Made by a program: the position numbers and the translations under genes. DNA of 64,000 nucleotides from Fibrobacter sp. UWB11 (GTDB taxonomy: Bacteria; Fibrobacterota; Fibrobacteria; Fibrobacterales; Fibrobacteraceae). The number at the start of each line of letters is the position of its first letter. The first letter of the stretch is position 1. The stretch covers positions 62,001 through 126,000 of the forward strand of contig NZ_FSRT01000003.1 in the NCBI RefSeq assembly GCF_900143015.1. The letters are read 5' to 3'. Of the stretch, positions 52,629 to 62,085 are shown piece by piece. Under the pieces are notes generated by a model. The model was not told where the DNA came from. It made no database searches and saw only the letters and a list, made by a program, of their open reading frames with translations.

Positions 52629-53999
52629 TTACTCCGCTTTGCCCTTACCGATGCTAGTCACTTCAAAGCCGATCTTCCTGAGGGCGTCCGCATCCAAGAT
52701 GTTGCGACCATCAAATACAAAGGCAGGTTTCGCCATCGAGCTGTAAATGCGTTTCCAGTCAAGTTCAGCAAAGCATTTCCATTCTGTGCAAACGACAACG
52801 GCGTGAGCACCTTCGGCGGCCTTGTACGGGTTTTCTTCAAATGAAACCTGGTCAATCACATCCTTAAGGTCGCGCTTGGCATCCGGGATAGCCTTCGGAT
52901 CAGTCACGACAGGCAGTGCGTGTTCGGCAAGCAAGTCGCGAACCACGAGGTTCGCCGGGCTTTCACGGGTATCGCCCGTATTGGCCTTGAACGCAAAACC
53001 GAACACGGCAATTTTCTTGCTGGCGATAGTATTGAACATTGTTTCGAGCATGCGGTCCACCACGCGGTGAGTCTGCCACTCGTTAATTTTCACGACGCTT
53101 TCCCAATAGGCAGCCACTTCCGGTAGTCCGTAATAACCGCAAAGGTAAACGAGATTCAAAATGTCCTTCTTGAAGCAGCTACCACCAAAACCGATAGAAG
53201 CCTTGAGGAACTTAGGACCGATACGGCGGTCCTTACCCATTACATAAGCGACTTCGTCGACATCTGCACCGGTGCGTTCACAGAGAGCGCTAATCGAGTT
53301 GATGGAACTGATGCGCTGTGCGAGGAATGCATTTGCAGTAAGCTTCGTCAGTTCGGAGCTCCAGAGGTTCGTCGTAAGTATGCGATCGCGCGGCACCCAG
53401 TGAGCATAAACATCAACGAGCTTCTGGCAGGCAGCAAGGCCCGATTCCGTCTGATGAGAGCCAATGAGCACTCGATCGGGCTCAAACAAGTCATTAATGG
53501 CGGTACCTTCTGCAAGGAATTCCGGATTCGAGAGCACTTCAAAGTGAAGGCCCTTATCGTTTGAATTCAAGATGCGTTCCATGGCCGCAGCGGTGCGGAC
53601 CGGGAGCGTCGACTTTTCGACGATGATCTTTCCTTCGTCAGCAATTTCCAAAATGTTTCGGGCAGTCTTTTCCCAATACTGGAGGTCAGAAGCCTTACCA
53701 GCGCCATGTCCAAACGTTTTCGTCGGGGTATTCACCGACACAAAGATAATGTCCGCTTCCTTGATGGCTGCAGGAATATCCGTGCTGAAGAACAGATTAC
53801 GGCCACGAGCGCGCTTTACAACATCATCCAAGCCGGGTTCAAAAATCGGGAGATTTTCGCTATTCCAAGCGTCAATGCGAGATTGGTTGATATCAACTAC
53901 GGTAACCTTAACATCGGGGCACTTGTCAGCGATAACAGTCATGGTAGGCCCACCGACGTAGCCTGCACCAATGCAAACAATTTTAGTTTCGAAACTCAT
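52629..53999 (-). CDS. ugd: UDP-glucose 6-dehydrogenase, eukaryotic-type
   Basis: The 456-residue enzyme makes UDP-glucuronate. It starts [19 protein letters not shown], has [49 protein letters not shown] and catalytic Cys-275 in [10 protein letters not shown], then [16 protein letters not shown]. These follow the animal and plant UGDH sequence far more closely than the bacterial Ugd/RkpK or AlgD types (human Cys-276 is one position off). This type also occurs in other bacteria, so recent transfer cannot be claimed. The ATG at 53999 lacks a Shine-Dalgarno sequence. It is upstream of the AlgD-like gene with a 24-bp gap. Confidence 0.9.
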   Translation of the reverse strand: MSFETKIVCIGAGYVGGPTMTVIADKCPDVKVTVVDINQSRIDAWNSENLPIFEPGLDDVVKRARGRNLFFSTDIPAAIKEADIIFVSVNTPTKTFGHGAGKASDLQYWEKTARNILEIADEGKIIVEKSTLPVRTAAAMERILNSNDKGLHFEVLSNPEFLAEGTAINDLFEPDRVLIGSHQTESGLAACQKLVDVYAHWVPRDRILTTNLWSSELTKLTANAFLAQRISSINSISALCERTGADVDEVAYVMGKDRRIGPKFLKASIGFGGSCFKKDILNLVYLCGYYGLPEVAAYWESVVKINEWQTHRVVDRMLETMFNTIASKKIAVFGFAFKANTGDTRESPANLVVRDLLAEHALPVVTDPKAIPDAKRDLKDVIDQVSFEENPYKAAEGAHAVVVCTEWKCFAELDWKRIYSSMAKPAFVFDGRNILDADALRKIGFEVTSIGKGKAE

Positions 54000-54102
54000 G
54001 ATGTTATAAAATAGCAATTACACCACGAATCATTATCACCCATAGGCAAAATAAAGGCTTTTTATAAGCCATTATTAAGGGTCCAACGGTAATACAGATA
54101 AA

Positions 54103-54942
54103 CTAAGCAATCTTTTTTTTTCTCGGCCTGCGAACAATAAAAAGACAGGCACCGATGAGCACTAAGCCGACCGAAATAACCTTCCCTATCGGGAACGCTT
54201 CATAAAAAACAAGAGCCCCCGCTAATGTCGGAACCGCAGCACCGACTGCCGCACTGAACGGGATAATAAATAGGGCTCGTCCACGCGAAAAAGACACTTG
54301 CGAGTACAAAAAAGCAATGCCATAAGTAGCGACATAGCCAAGCGTCCTAAAATCCATAAGCAAGTTCGCCACCGAAGAAAACTCGATGTGGTCGAGGTCA
54401 AAATCCATGGCAAGGCTTTTGTAAAACGCAGCCGAAAGTCCAAAACCAACGCCCATAATGAGCGAGTCCACCACTTCGCGATCTTTTACCCAAAGGTGCG
54501 CAATTAACGTTGCAAAACAAAGCCCACCTGCATACGCCCAAAGGCTCCCGATATTCTGCACAGCAGTCGATTCGCCAAGATTTTCGACAGAATAAAGAAG
54601 GCCAGCCACAACAAAGCAAATCGCCACGACAATACGCTTGGTCAAGACTTCTTTCAAAATGCAGAAACCCATGAGTGCCGTCAGCACCGGATTCAAGACC
54701 ATCATCGGTTGCACCTGGCTCAAATCATATTGGGCCATGGCAATGTAATAACCTAGCGTTGCAAGCCCAGAGCATGCAATGCCAAGCCACCAAAATTTAT
54801 TCGTGATAACGCCCTTGAAAAATTCCCAGGGTCTAGAAGTACCGCCCGTGCGTTTGCCTACAGTAGATACTCCCGATTTTTCAAGAATGTTTCCACAGGC
54901 AAAAAGGAACGCCGGACCGATGGTTAAAAGAAGAAAAAGCAT
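54103..54942 (-). CDS. DMT/EamA-family membrane transporter
   Basis: The 279-residue protein has about ten hydrophobic segments in two halves, typical of the drug/metabolite transporter superfamily. Motifs such as GPAFLFACGNILEKSG and VLNPVLTALMGFCILKEVLTKRI in the repeat-end position, and the charged C-terminus RRPRKKKIA, fit. Substrate unknown. The gap to the ugd gene is 103 bp and it is on the same strand. Confidence 0.75.
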   Translation of the reverse strand: MLFLLLTIGPAFLFACGNILEKSGVSTVGKRTGGTSRPWEFFKGVITNKFWWLGIACSGLATLGYYIAMAQYDLSQVQPMMVLNPVLTALMGFCILKEVLTKRIVVAICFVVAGLLYSVENLGESTAVQNIGSLWAYAGGLCFATLIAHLWVKDREVVDSLIMGVGFGLSAAFYKSLAMDFDLDHIEFSSVANLLMDFRTLGYVATYGIAFLYSQVSFSRGRALFIIPFSAAVGAAVPTLAGALVFYEAFPIGKVISVGLVLIGACLFIVRRPRKKKIA

Positions 54943-54975
54943 AACAATTGGCAGAACTTATCGAGTTACTAGATA

Positions 54976-57255
54976 CTACTTATCTCGATATATTTCCTGA
55001 TAAATCCAGTAATTTCCCATGACGCGTTTGACATAGTCGCGGGTTTCCCAGTAGCTGATTTCTTCGACGCGCAAATCCCACGGAAGACCTTCGCTTTCGG
55101 ACTGCCAACGCTTCGTCGGTTTCGGGCCTGCATTATAGTTGCAGAGCACGTACATGTAGTCGTTCTTGTATTCATCCTTGAGATCCACCAAGTAACGGAT
55201 TCCCAAGCGAATATTCATATAGGCATTGTAAAGGCGCTTCGGATTGAAGTTCGAAATTTCTTCCTTGTCCGCAAGCATTTTTCCCGTCGCAGGCATAATC
55301 TGCAAAAGGCCGCAAGCGCCCGCTGGCGATGTAATCTGGAAATCGAAAATGGATTCCTGACGCATCACGCTATACACAAAGAACGGATCAATATTGCTCC
55401 CCGAATGGTAAACGACCGGATCGGCGTACGGCACCGGGAAGAGATAATGCAACACGTCAATCGGCGGAGCCATCAACAAACGTCTATCAATTTTCGCCTG
55501 GAACTGACGTGCAAGCCTGTACCCGGCAGCAGTTTCGCCCATTTCATAGAACAGCTTACCGTATTCGTAAAGGAAATCAAGACGCTTAAAGTTTTTCTTC
55601 TTGACTTCTTCATACAGCCTGAAAGCTTCTTCTTCAAAACCATAGAGGAACAATTTCTTGATTTTTTCAAAGCGTTCCTTGCTATACGAGGCATCGGGCT
55701 TTCCGAGTTTATTCACCGAACGAATCCAATCAATCGTAGCCGCATGGGACATCGGCACGCCATGAGCATAAGGAATCTGGTCTGCCGGCATCAAGCGATT
55801 TTCCAAAAGCTTGGTGCGGCTGCGATGTGCGTAGTACGAAAGTGGGAAGTCCTTGATACAATCAAGATAGGCTGCACGGGCAAGCGAATCCTCGCCCATT
55901 TTCATGTACGAATCGCCAAGGAACATTCTCGAAGCGCTACCACTCCACAAGAACGGATCTTTCGTTGCATCACGGAAATATGCAACAGCTTCAACCCACA
56001 TGCCACGCTTAAAGTAGCAATAGCCTATGCGGAATCTCGCCCATTGGCGTTTTAAGTTGCTTTTAAAACGTTTGTGAATGAGTTTCTTGTAGCACTCAAT
56101 CGCCTTGTCGTACATCAGCTTCTGTTCAAATTCAAAGCCGCGCAACCAAAGATTATTGGCATTTTCGTTGCTATACTGACTCACGTCCTGCAAAAGCGAA
56201 TCGTACGTGTGGATTTCTTCGTCAAAGAGACCTGCAGCTTCCTTGCGGTAAAGCTTGAGAATCGCCTGGATCCAGGACGGACGGGCTTCTACATTTTCAA
56301 TCAAGTTGCGATACTGTTCAATGGCATCTTCACTGCGGTTCAACGCGCGCAATGCCCCAGCGCGTTTTTCCCACAGCATAATACGCGTGTTCAAATCTAG
56401 CGTGCTCTTCTTCAAGCGCGCATAGGCCGGGTCATCAAGCACCACCACCGAAGCCGGATTTTTCTGAGCCTGCTGAGCATCCAGAATCTGGATAGAATCT
56501 AGCAACTCCAGGCAATTTTTCATTTCGTCCTTGTTGCATGCCATCTTTGCATAAGCGACTTTTTCAGCAAGCGTTTCGGGCGTGCCAAGCACTTCTCTCA
56601 AGCGACGGATTGAAGCGTACGCAGAATCCTTGTACGATGTACGGCTCGTCAACAGCTTCATGTAAAGGCGCTTTGCCTGCTTCAACTGGTAAGAATCTTC
56701 TAAATAGCGTGCGTAACGATACTTTAAGGGATCGACATCATCGCCATCCGGATTTCCATTAAGGAATGCCATCAGCGAATCTGCACGGGCTACATCATTC
56801 AGCGAAAAATCAGCCATCGAGGCTTCGATTCTCAAGCGGTCCGCCGATTCGCGCCAAGCCCTGTCATTTTCCAGGCTCTTTTCGAGGCGCAGCGTTTCGC
56901 GCATCTTGGCGTACTGTTCCTGTTTAAAGTTCGCCTTAGCCATACGGAGCACAACACTACCAAGCAATTCCGGTTCGCGTTTGCGCAAAGAATTGTAGGC
57001 AGCATAAGCGCTATCCCACTGGCCACTGTAATAGTAGTAGGCTGCACGGGCAAAATCACGATGGTTCTGCGAAACAGAAATATCATTCATTGTTTTCTTT
57101 GCCCGAGCCGCACGGATAACAGCATCTTGGAACTGATCCGGAGCCACCATTTCCTGATCCGAAAACGGAGACTTATACAAAGAATATGCCGATCCATCCA
57201 CCTGAGCATACAAGGCGGCTGTACATGCAAACAACAACGAATAAAATAATTTCAT
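54976..57255 (-). CDS. Slt70-type lytic transglycosylase with superhelical N-terminus
   Basis: This 759-residue periplasmic enzyme has a signal peptide (MKLFYSLLFACTAALYA), about 580 residues of helical TPR-like repeats, and a C-terminal lysozyme-like domain with catalytic Glu in VMRQESIFDFQITSPAGACGLLQIMPATG, and the supporting NPKRLYNAYMNIRLGIRYL and CNYNAGPKPTKRW. It cleaves peptidoglycan glycan strands to 1,6-anhydro products. It is probably transcribed with or after ptsI (17-bp gap). Confidence 0.9.
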   Translation of the reverse strand: MKLFYSLLFACTAALYAQVDGSAYSLYKSPFSDQEMVAPDQFQDAVIRAARAKKTMNDISVSQNHRDFARAAYYYYSGQWDSAYAAYNSLRKREPELLGSVVLRMAKANFKQEQYAKMRETLRLEKSLENDRAWRESADRLRIEASMADFSLNDVARADSLMAFLNGNPDGDDVDPLKYRYARYLEDSYQLKQAKRLYMKLLTSRTSYKDSAYASIRRLREVLGTPETLAEKVAYAKMACNKDEMKNCLELLDSIQILDAQQAQKNPASVVVLDDPAYARLKKSTLDLNTRIMLWEKRAGALRALNRSEDAIEQYRNLIENVEARPSWIQAILKLYRKEAAGLFDEEIHTYDSLLQDVSQYSNENANNLWLRGFEFEQKLMYDKAIECYKKLIHKRFKSNLKRQWARFRIGYCYFKRGMWVEAVAYFRDATKDPFLWSGSASRMFLGDSYMKMGEDSLARAAYLDCIKDFPLSYYAHRSRTKLLENRLMPADQIPYAHGVPMSHAATIDWIRSVNKLGKPDASYSKERFEKIKKLFLYGFEEEAFRLYEEVKKKNFKRLDFLYEYGKLFYEMGETAAGYRLARQFQAKIDRRLLMAPPIDVLHYLFPVPYADPVVYHSGSNIDPFFVYSVMRQESIFDFQITSPAGACGLLQIMPATGKMLADKEEISNFNPKRLYNAYMNIRLGIRYLVDLKDEYKNDYMYVLCNYNAGPKPTKRWQSESEGLPWDLRVEEISYWETRDYVKRVMGNYWIYQEIYRDK

Positions 57256-57272
57256 TTACAAACCAACTGTTT

Positions 57273-59111
57273 TTATTTTTCTACCTGTCCCACAAATCCT
57301 GATATACCTAGTTCCATAATGGTCTGTGCATACTTTTTATGCAAAAACTCATTTACACTCTCGGCATCGTCCATTTGCAAAACAGTTAACGCAGCTTCAC
57401 GAACATCTTCAAAGTTGATAGAACGGATAATTTTCTTCGTGGTCATCACGCTCCACGGAGTCATCGAAAGTTCATCAACACCAAGGCCAACCAGCAACAA
57501 AACGCTCATCGGATCCGTACACATTTCACCGCAAACAGCCACCGGGATTCCTTCACGGTGTGCAGCCACCACAGTCTGATAAATCATGCTGAGCACAGAG
57601 GGGTGGTGCGGCTGGAACATATCTGTAATAAGTTCGTTCGTACGGTCTACGGCAAGCGTAAATTGGATCAAGTCATTTGTACCCAAGCTAAAGAAATCGA
57701 CTTCCTTAGCAAGTTTATCCACAATCATTACGGCAGCGGGAACTTCGATCATTGAGCCGATTTTCACAACGGGCAACTTATGACCTTCGTCTTCCAGCTG
57801 TTTGCGGGCTTTCGCAATGCAAGCCTTTGCACGGCGCAATTCCGTCATGCTCGATATCATCGGAAGCAAGATGCGCAAATTGCCTTTTGTATTTGCAAGC
57901 AGCAGAGCACGCAACTGCGTAATGAAAATATCTTCGCGATCAAGGCATACGCGGATGGAACGCCAACCCATAAACGGGTTAGATTCATTTACTGCCGAAA
58001 CACCCGACACCAGTTTATCGCCACCCGCATCAAGCGTACGGATGACAACCGGGAACGGAGCCATCTTCTCGAGAATATGTCTATATGCGCTTTCCTGTTC
58101 TGCTTCAGTCGGAGTATCTTTCCTGAAGAACAAGAATTCCGAACGGTAAAGACCAATACCCGTTGCGCCAAAGTCCGTTACTTTGTCCGCTTCTGTAGGA
58201 ATTTCGATATTTGCATGAAGCACAATGTACTTGCCATCGCGAGTCATCGGCTCCAACTGACGCATCGTGAAAAGTTCACGGCGCTGGCGTTCGAACATTT
58301 CCTGGCGTTCATGGAATTTGCGGATATCGTCTTCGTTCGGATTAATGATAACCTTACCATCAGCACCATCGACGATAATTGTATCGCCGCTTTTAACGAG
58401 GGCCGCAACATTTCTAAGACCGGACACAGCAGGAATCTGCAACGCTCTCGACAAAATGGCGACATGGCTTGTACGGCCACCAGTATCCATCACGATTGCG
58501 TTCACCTGGCCCGGTTTGAGCGTCATCAAGAAACTTGGAACAAACTCATGAGCAACAAGGACAATGCCTTCTTCGTCAGACACGTCCTCCAATACCGGTC
58601 CGGAGTCATCCATTGCCGACATCAAGCGGTTGTACAGGTCCCTAAGGTCCGCCGCCTTGTCGCGCATGGCCGGAGAATCTATTTTCTCGAACTTTTCGAT
58701 GTATGCGTTAAATACGACATGCACCGCCCACTTTGCATTTTTGTGTTTCTTCTTGATCTTGTCGAGAACTCCATTCACGAGTCCCGGATCTTGCAAGATC
58801 ATCAAGTGGGTAGCAAAAATCAGGCTGTCCTTGACACCAGCTCTGGTTTCTGAAATTTCTTTAATCTGAGCAATTTCCTTGGAGGTCTTGCTAATGGCCT
58901 TCAAGAACATCTGTTCTTCTGCAGCAAGGCGGCTCTCGGGGAGCGTCTCATCGACCACAGAAAATTCGCGATTTGCAACAGGGAACACCGTCCCCATGGC
59001 AAAGCCCGGAGACGACGGCACGCCGACAAGTTCAGTTCTCGGAGACTTCCGGGAAGAACCTTCAGCGGGCTTCGCCACAAAATCAGCAGGGTTCTTCGTT
59101 GAAGTGGTCAT
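57273..59111 (-). CDS. ptsI: Phosphoenolpyruvate-protein phosphotransferase (Enzyme I)
   Basis: This 612-residue Enzyme I has the phospho-accepting histidine in GGRTSHVAILSRALQIPAVSGL, the PEP-binding RTLDAGGDK, GLYRSEFLF, MIEVPAAVMIVDKLAKEVDFFSLGTNDL and the catalytic CGEMCTD. It passes phosphate from PEP to HPr. The N-terminus has an extension of about 27 residues before the usual ELVGVPSSPGFAMG start. The ATG at 59111 lies inside the end of ptsH (29-bp overlap), so translation is probably coupled. No sugar-specific Enzyme II gene is in the window. Confidence 0.95.
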   Translation of the reverse strand: MTTSTKNPADFVAKPAEGSSRKSPRTELVGVPSSPGFAMGTVFPVANREFSVVDETLPESRLAAEEQMFLKAISKTSKEIAQIKEISETRAGVKDSLIFATHLMILQDPGLVNGVLDKIKKKHKNAKWAVHVVFNAYIEKFEKIDSPAMRDKAADLRDLYNRLMSAMDDSGPVLEDVSDEEGIVLVAHEFVPSFLMTLKPGQVNAIVMDTGGRTSHVAILSRALQIPAVSGLRNVAALVKSGDTIIVDGADGKVIINPNEDDIRKFHERQEMFERQRRELFTMRQLEPMTRDGKYIVLHANIEIPTEADKVTDFGATGIGLYRSEFLFFRKDTPTEAEQESAYRHILEKMAPFPVVIRTLDAGGDKLVSGVSAVNESNPFMGWRSIRVCLDREDIFITQLRALLLANTKGNLRILLPMISSMTELRRAKACIAKARKQLEDEGHKLPVVKIGSMIEVPAAVMIVDKLAKEVDFFSLGTNDLIQFTLAVDRTNELITDMFQPHHPSVLSMIYQTVVAAHREGIPVAVCGEMCTDPMSVLLLVGLGVDELSMTPWSVMTTKKIIRSINFEDVREAALTVLQMDDAESVNEFLHKKYAQTIMELGISGFVGQVEK

Positions 59112-59355
59112 CAAAAAGCTTTTCCAACTGCTGAACGACTAGCTCTTCGTCCTCGCCATCGATTTCGAACTTGACTTCGGAACCGGCAGGGATAGCAAGC
59201 ATCATCACGTTAAGGATGCTCTTCGCGTTGGCCTTCGATCCATCAAATACAATGGACACATCGCTTTTGGCCTGGCCCGTGATATCAACTATCATACCGG
59301 CCGGTCGAGCGTGAATACCCAATTTGTTGGAAACAGTAAATAACTTTGTAATCAT
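59083..59355 (-). CDS. ptsH: Phosphocarrier protein HPr
   Basis: The ATG at 59355 follows GAGGAATTG; longer in-frame starts lie within mlaD. The 90-residue protein has His-15 in GIHARPAGMIVD and the Ser-46 region KSILNVMMLAI intact, so it could be phosphorylated both by Enzyme I and by HPr kinase. It ends with an acidic tail (EDEELVVQQLEKLFDDHFNEEPC). It sits between mlaD and ptsI. Confidence 0.93.
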   Translation of the reverse strand: MITKLFTVSNKLGIHARPAGMIVDITGQAKSDVSIVFDGSKANAKSILNVMMLAIPAGSEVKFEIDGEDEELVVQQLEKLFDDHFNEEPC

Positions 59356-59362
59356 CAATTCC

Positions 59363-60283
59363 TCAGAAGAAATCCACATTAATATCAAGGCCATCCTGCA
59401 GGATGATCTTGAACAGGCTGTCAGCGGAGTGTACCGTTTTGACAAGATCGTCATGAAGCTGTCTATCGTTCAGCAATATACCGACGGTATTGTCTTTTGA
59501 ATCCATCTTGGCTTGCACCTTGGCAATCAGCCCATCCAAATGCTTTGTCACGCCTTCCAGTTCCGAAATCAACTGGTTCGCGTTACCCATAACCTTATCC
59601 GTTCCAGCAAAGAGACCGTTAATCGGTTCCTTCACGCCATCCACCAATTCATTCACCTTGACCGTCACCTTGTTGAGGTTTGCAAGGCTCTTCTTGAGCT
59701 GCGGATCGGTCGTCACGACAAGCGACATCAGGCGATCTTCAAGATTTTCTGCTTTCACAAGGAGTGTCTTGAAACGGTCCTGAAAATCCGGATTTGCAAT
59801 TGTTCCATTCAAAGCAGTCTTCACCGCTTCCAGGAGCACCTTTGTAGAATCGCAAACTTCACCAGCAAGGCCAAGTGCTTCGGCAATACCCGCATCAAAC
59901 TGTCCCGTAATCGTATCGCCCGGCACAAAATATTCTTCGGAATCCCCGAGAATCATGCCAATCTGGCGTTCGCCCATGATTCCGATATTCTGCACTCGGA
60001 TTTCGGAATCCTTCGGAATCTTCACATTAGACTTAAGCCTGACCGTCACAACAACGCGATGGCCAGAAAGTTCAATCGATTCCACTCGGCCAAGCTTTAC
60101 ACCGTTAATCTTAACCGGGTCATCCAAAACTAGCGTACTCACCTGCGTAAAGCGCAAATGGTACACATCAAAAGTCTCACGCAGATCCTTCTCGTTCAAG
60201 AAAATCATGCCAAATATCAAAATGAAAATGGCTAAAAGAACGACAAGGCCAACAGAAAAATATAAAGCAGTATTCTTTTTCAT
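59363..60283 (-). CDS. MlaD/MCE-family lipid-transport substrate-binding protein
   Basis: The 306-residue protein has one N-terminal transmembrane helix (YFSVGLVVLLAIFILIFGMI) and a periplasmic MCE domain (VYHLRFTQVSTLVLDDPVKINGVKLGRVESIEL, then IPKDSEIRVQNIGIMGERQI). The long helical C-terminus (KKSLANLNKVTVKVNELVDG) is typical of MlaD/TTG2C proteins, which hand phospholipids to an ABC importer between the membranes. The ATPase and permease (MlaF, MlaE) are not in the window. The gap to ptsH is 7 bp. Confidence 0.85.
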   Translation of the reverse strand: MKKNTALYFSVGLVVLLAIFILIFGMIFLNEKDLRETFDVYHLRFTQVSTLVLDDPVKINGVKLGRVESIELSGHRVVVTVRLKSNVKIPKDSEIRVQNIGIMGERQIGMILGDSEEYFVPGDTITGQFDAGIAEALGLAGEVCDSTKVLLEAVKTALNGTIANPDFQDRFKTLLVKAENLEDRLMSLVVTTDPQLKKSLANLNKVTVKVNELVDGVKEPINGLFAGTDKVMGNANQLISELEGVTKHLDGLIAKVQAKMDSKDNTVGILLNDRQLHDDLVKTVHSADSLFKIILQDGLDINVDFF

Positions 60284-60344
60284 TCTAAAAACAATCTAGC
60301 ATATTTTACGATTGGCATTGGAGGCGTAATAAAAAATATGGGGA

Positions 60345-61001
60345 TTATCCCTCCACCCTCACGATGGGGCTATTTGTTTCAATTCCGTTTACATGACGGT
60401 CAAGCCAATCAAGCAAAAGAGCATCTCTTTCGGCCTGAGGGAGCGCAAATTTTTCGCGGCCTTCTTTCTGCATGAACACATCAAGATACGTCATCAAGAC
60501 ACCACCGGCAACAGACACGTTCATGGATTCTGTAATGCCATACTGCGGGAGCTTAAATTCGTAATCGGCATGGGCAAGTGTATCCGGGTGGTTTCCGTGA
60601 AATTCACTACCCAAGTAGAATGCCATCGGCTGGCTCAAATCGAGGTCGAGCACAGAGTTCGTCGTGTTCGTGCTGGCGACCGCAATCTTGTAACCTTTTG
60701 CACGAAGCTTTTCCATGCAAAGCATACGCTTCTTGTACAGATAAAGGCTCATCCACTTATAAGAACCCTTGAGGATAGACTTGTTCACACTGTAGGCATT
60801 GTCTTCTTCGATGATGTGCACATCCTGAAGTCCAAAAACTTCTGCCGTACGGATAACAGCCGATATGTTGTGCGGATCGAACAGGTCTTCGAGCACCATG
60901 CAAAAATGACGAGTGCGACGATTAACAACGGATGTCAAGAGTTCACGGCGACGTTCCGTAACACGTGCAAGCAAAGTTTCCAAGTCCTTAGGTTCACTCA
61001 T
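60345..61001 (-). CDS. TrmH-like tRNA/rRNA 2'-O-methyltransferase (SpoU family)
   Basis: The 218-residue protein has the three SpoU motifs: DLFDPHNISAVIRTAEVFG (motif 1), MAFYLGSEFHG (motif 2) and ITESMNVSVAGGVLMTYL (motif 3), forming the trefoil knot that binds SAM. The N-terminal ARVTERRRELLTSVVNRRT extension and the size resemble TrmH, which makes Gm18 in tRNA. AAGGATTAAAA precedes the ATG. The stop of the upstream gene is 2 bp away. Confidence 0.87.
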   Translation of the reverse strand: MSEPKDLETLLARVTERRRELLTSVVNRRTRHFCMVLEDLFDPHNISAVIRTAEVFGLQDVHIIEEDNAYSVNKSILKGSYKWMSLYLYKKRMLCMEKLRAKGYKIAVASTNTTNSVLDLDLSQPMAFYLGSEFHGNHPDTLAHADYEFKLPQYGITESMNVSVAGGVLMTYLDVFMQKEGREKFALPQAERDALLLDWLDRHVNGIETNSPIVRVEG

Positions 61002-61003
61002 TT

Positions 61004-62065
61004 TTAATCCTTTTTTATAGAAATTTTTTCTGTGGGTTCCGTTGGTTCTGCAGGCTTAGCAGGCGTTGCCTTCGGCTTGCTAAGTTCCATCATAGAACGT
61101 TCAAGACGGAGAGCATCCCCGAGTTTCCAGGAGCCGCCAGAGACCACTTTATCAAATTCTGTTATATGGCGCTGATTTTCGGGCGTCCGCATTTTAGCAT
61201 TTGTCGTAAGCGGGCGACGATTTCCGCCGTAATACATTGACGATGCTTTTTTGATATCGTTCACGACATCGTCAATCTTCGAATTCACGACACTTTTGAA
61301 AACGCGCAATTGCATAATCGAATTCAAGACGGAATTTGCAGGGAATACAAAAGCGGTAAGCTTGTACTTGAGTTTCCGAGGAGCGACCAAGTCCATATCC
61401 AAGAACGCCACTGCGGTTCCCTTGAGAGACCACTTTAGAATTTGTGCGTAACCATAGCCAAAGAACATGTTACGCAACATGGGTTTTGTACCTGCACTAT
61501 CTTGCAAGGCCCAATAAAAATCACCCGAAAGTCCATGGCCATTACCGCCCGAGAAATAGCGACGGTCATGGCTATTGTATTCAAGAGTGTATTCCGATTC
61601 TAGATAAGCGTTAATCAAGTCCGCTGTAAACGGCATATTATCGAACAAGAACGTGATTTCGTTGACTTCGAGCGGGAGAGTTCCTTCGCTAGAATAAATA
61701 GCCCTGTACTGGCGGCCTAGACGTAAAAAAACATCAGCCACCATAGGCTTATAAATATCCACCGAGAAACCACGTTTTACAATTTCCTTATAGGGGCCGC
61801 AGAATTCCTCGTCATAATTAAGTTTAGGCCACGGCTTCATATCGTTCTCGGTACAAGCCTCGTACCTAATATCAAGGCACTTGAACATGCCCGCACAAAA
61901 AGAACGTACATCTTCGTCCTTGTTGTGCACTTTCTTCAAAATTGTTTTGCGTGAGACTTCCGATGCCGGGATAATCTTGGCGGCATAAGACAGAGAAGAG
62001 CCCAGCGCCAGTACAACACCAATGCATACGCTCAAAAACGAAAAATGCAAACTCTTACCCTGCAT
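61004..62065 (-). CDS. Secreted protein of unknown function
   Basis: The ATG at 62065 follows GAGG by 5 nt; a GTG at 62071 is the alternative. The 353-residue protein begins with a signal peptide (to about residue 30, ending SLSYAAK) and the remainder holds paired cysteines (RSFCAGMFKCLD, RYEACTEND). The C-terminus is Pro/Lys/Thr-rich (KPKATPAKPAEPTEPTEK). I do not recognise a domain. It lies between the M16-type gene and trmH with very short gaps, so it is likely part of a small operon. Confidence 0.6.
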   Translation of the reverse strand: MQGKSLHFSFLSVCIGVVLALGSSLSYAAKIIPASEVSRKTILKKVHNKDEDVRSFCAGMFKCLDIRYEACTENDMKPWPKLNYDEEFCGPYKEIVKRGFSVDIYKPMVADVFLRLGRQYRAIYSSEGTLPLEVNEITFLFDNMPFTADLINAYLESEYTLEYNSHDRRYFSGGNGHGLSGDFYWALQDSAGTKPMLRNMFFGYGYAQILKWSLKGTAVAFLDMDLVAPRKLKYKLTAFVFPANSVLNSIMQLRVFKSVVNSKIDDVVNDIKKASSMYYGGNRRPLTTNAKMRTPENQRHITEFDKVVSGGSWKLGDALRLERSMMELSKPKATPAKPAEPTEPTEKISIKKD

Positions 62066-62085
62066 AGACACCTCGCTTTTAAAGA

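Noticed and set aside
37556..54017. Possible prophage or integrative element
   Set aside because: Gene content is a polysaccharide locus, with no integrase, structural phage genes, tRNA attachment site or direct repeats at the ends.
57780..58853. Plus-strand open frame opposite ptsI
   Set aside because: Antisense of Enzyme I with no independent support.
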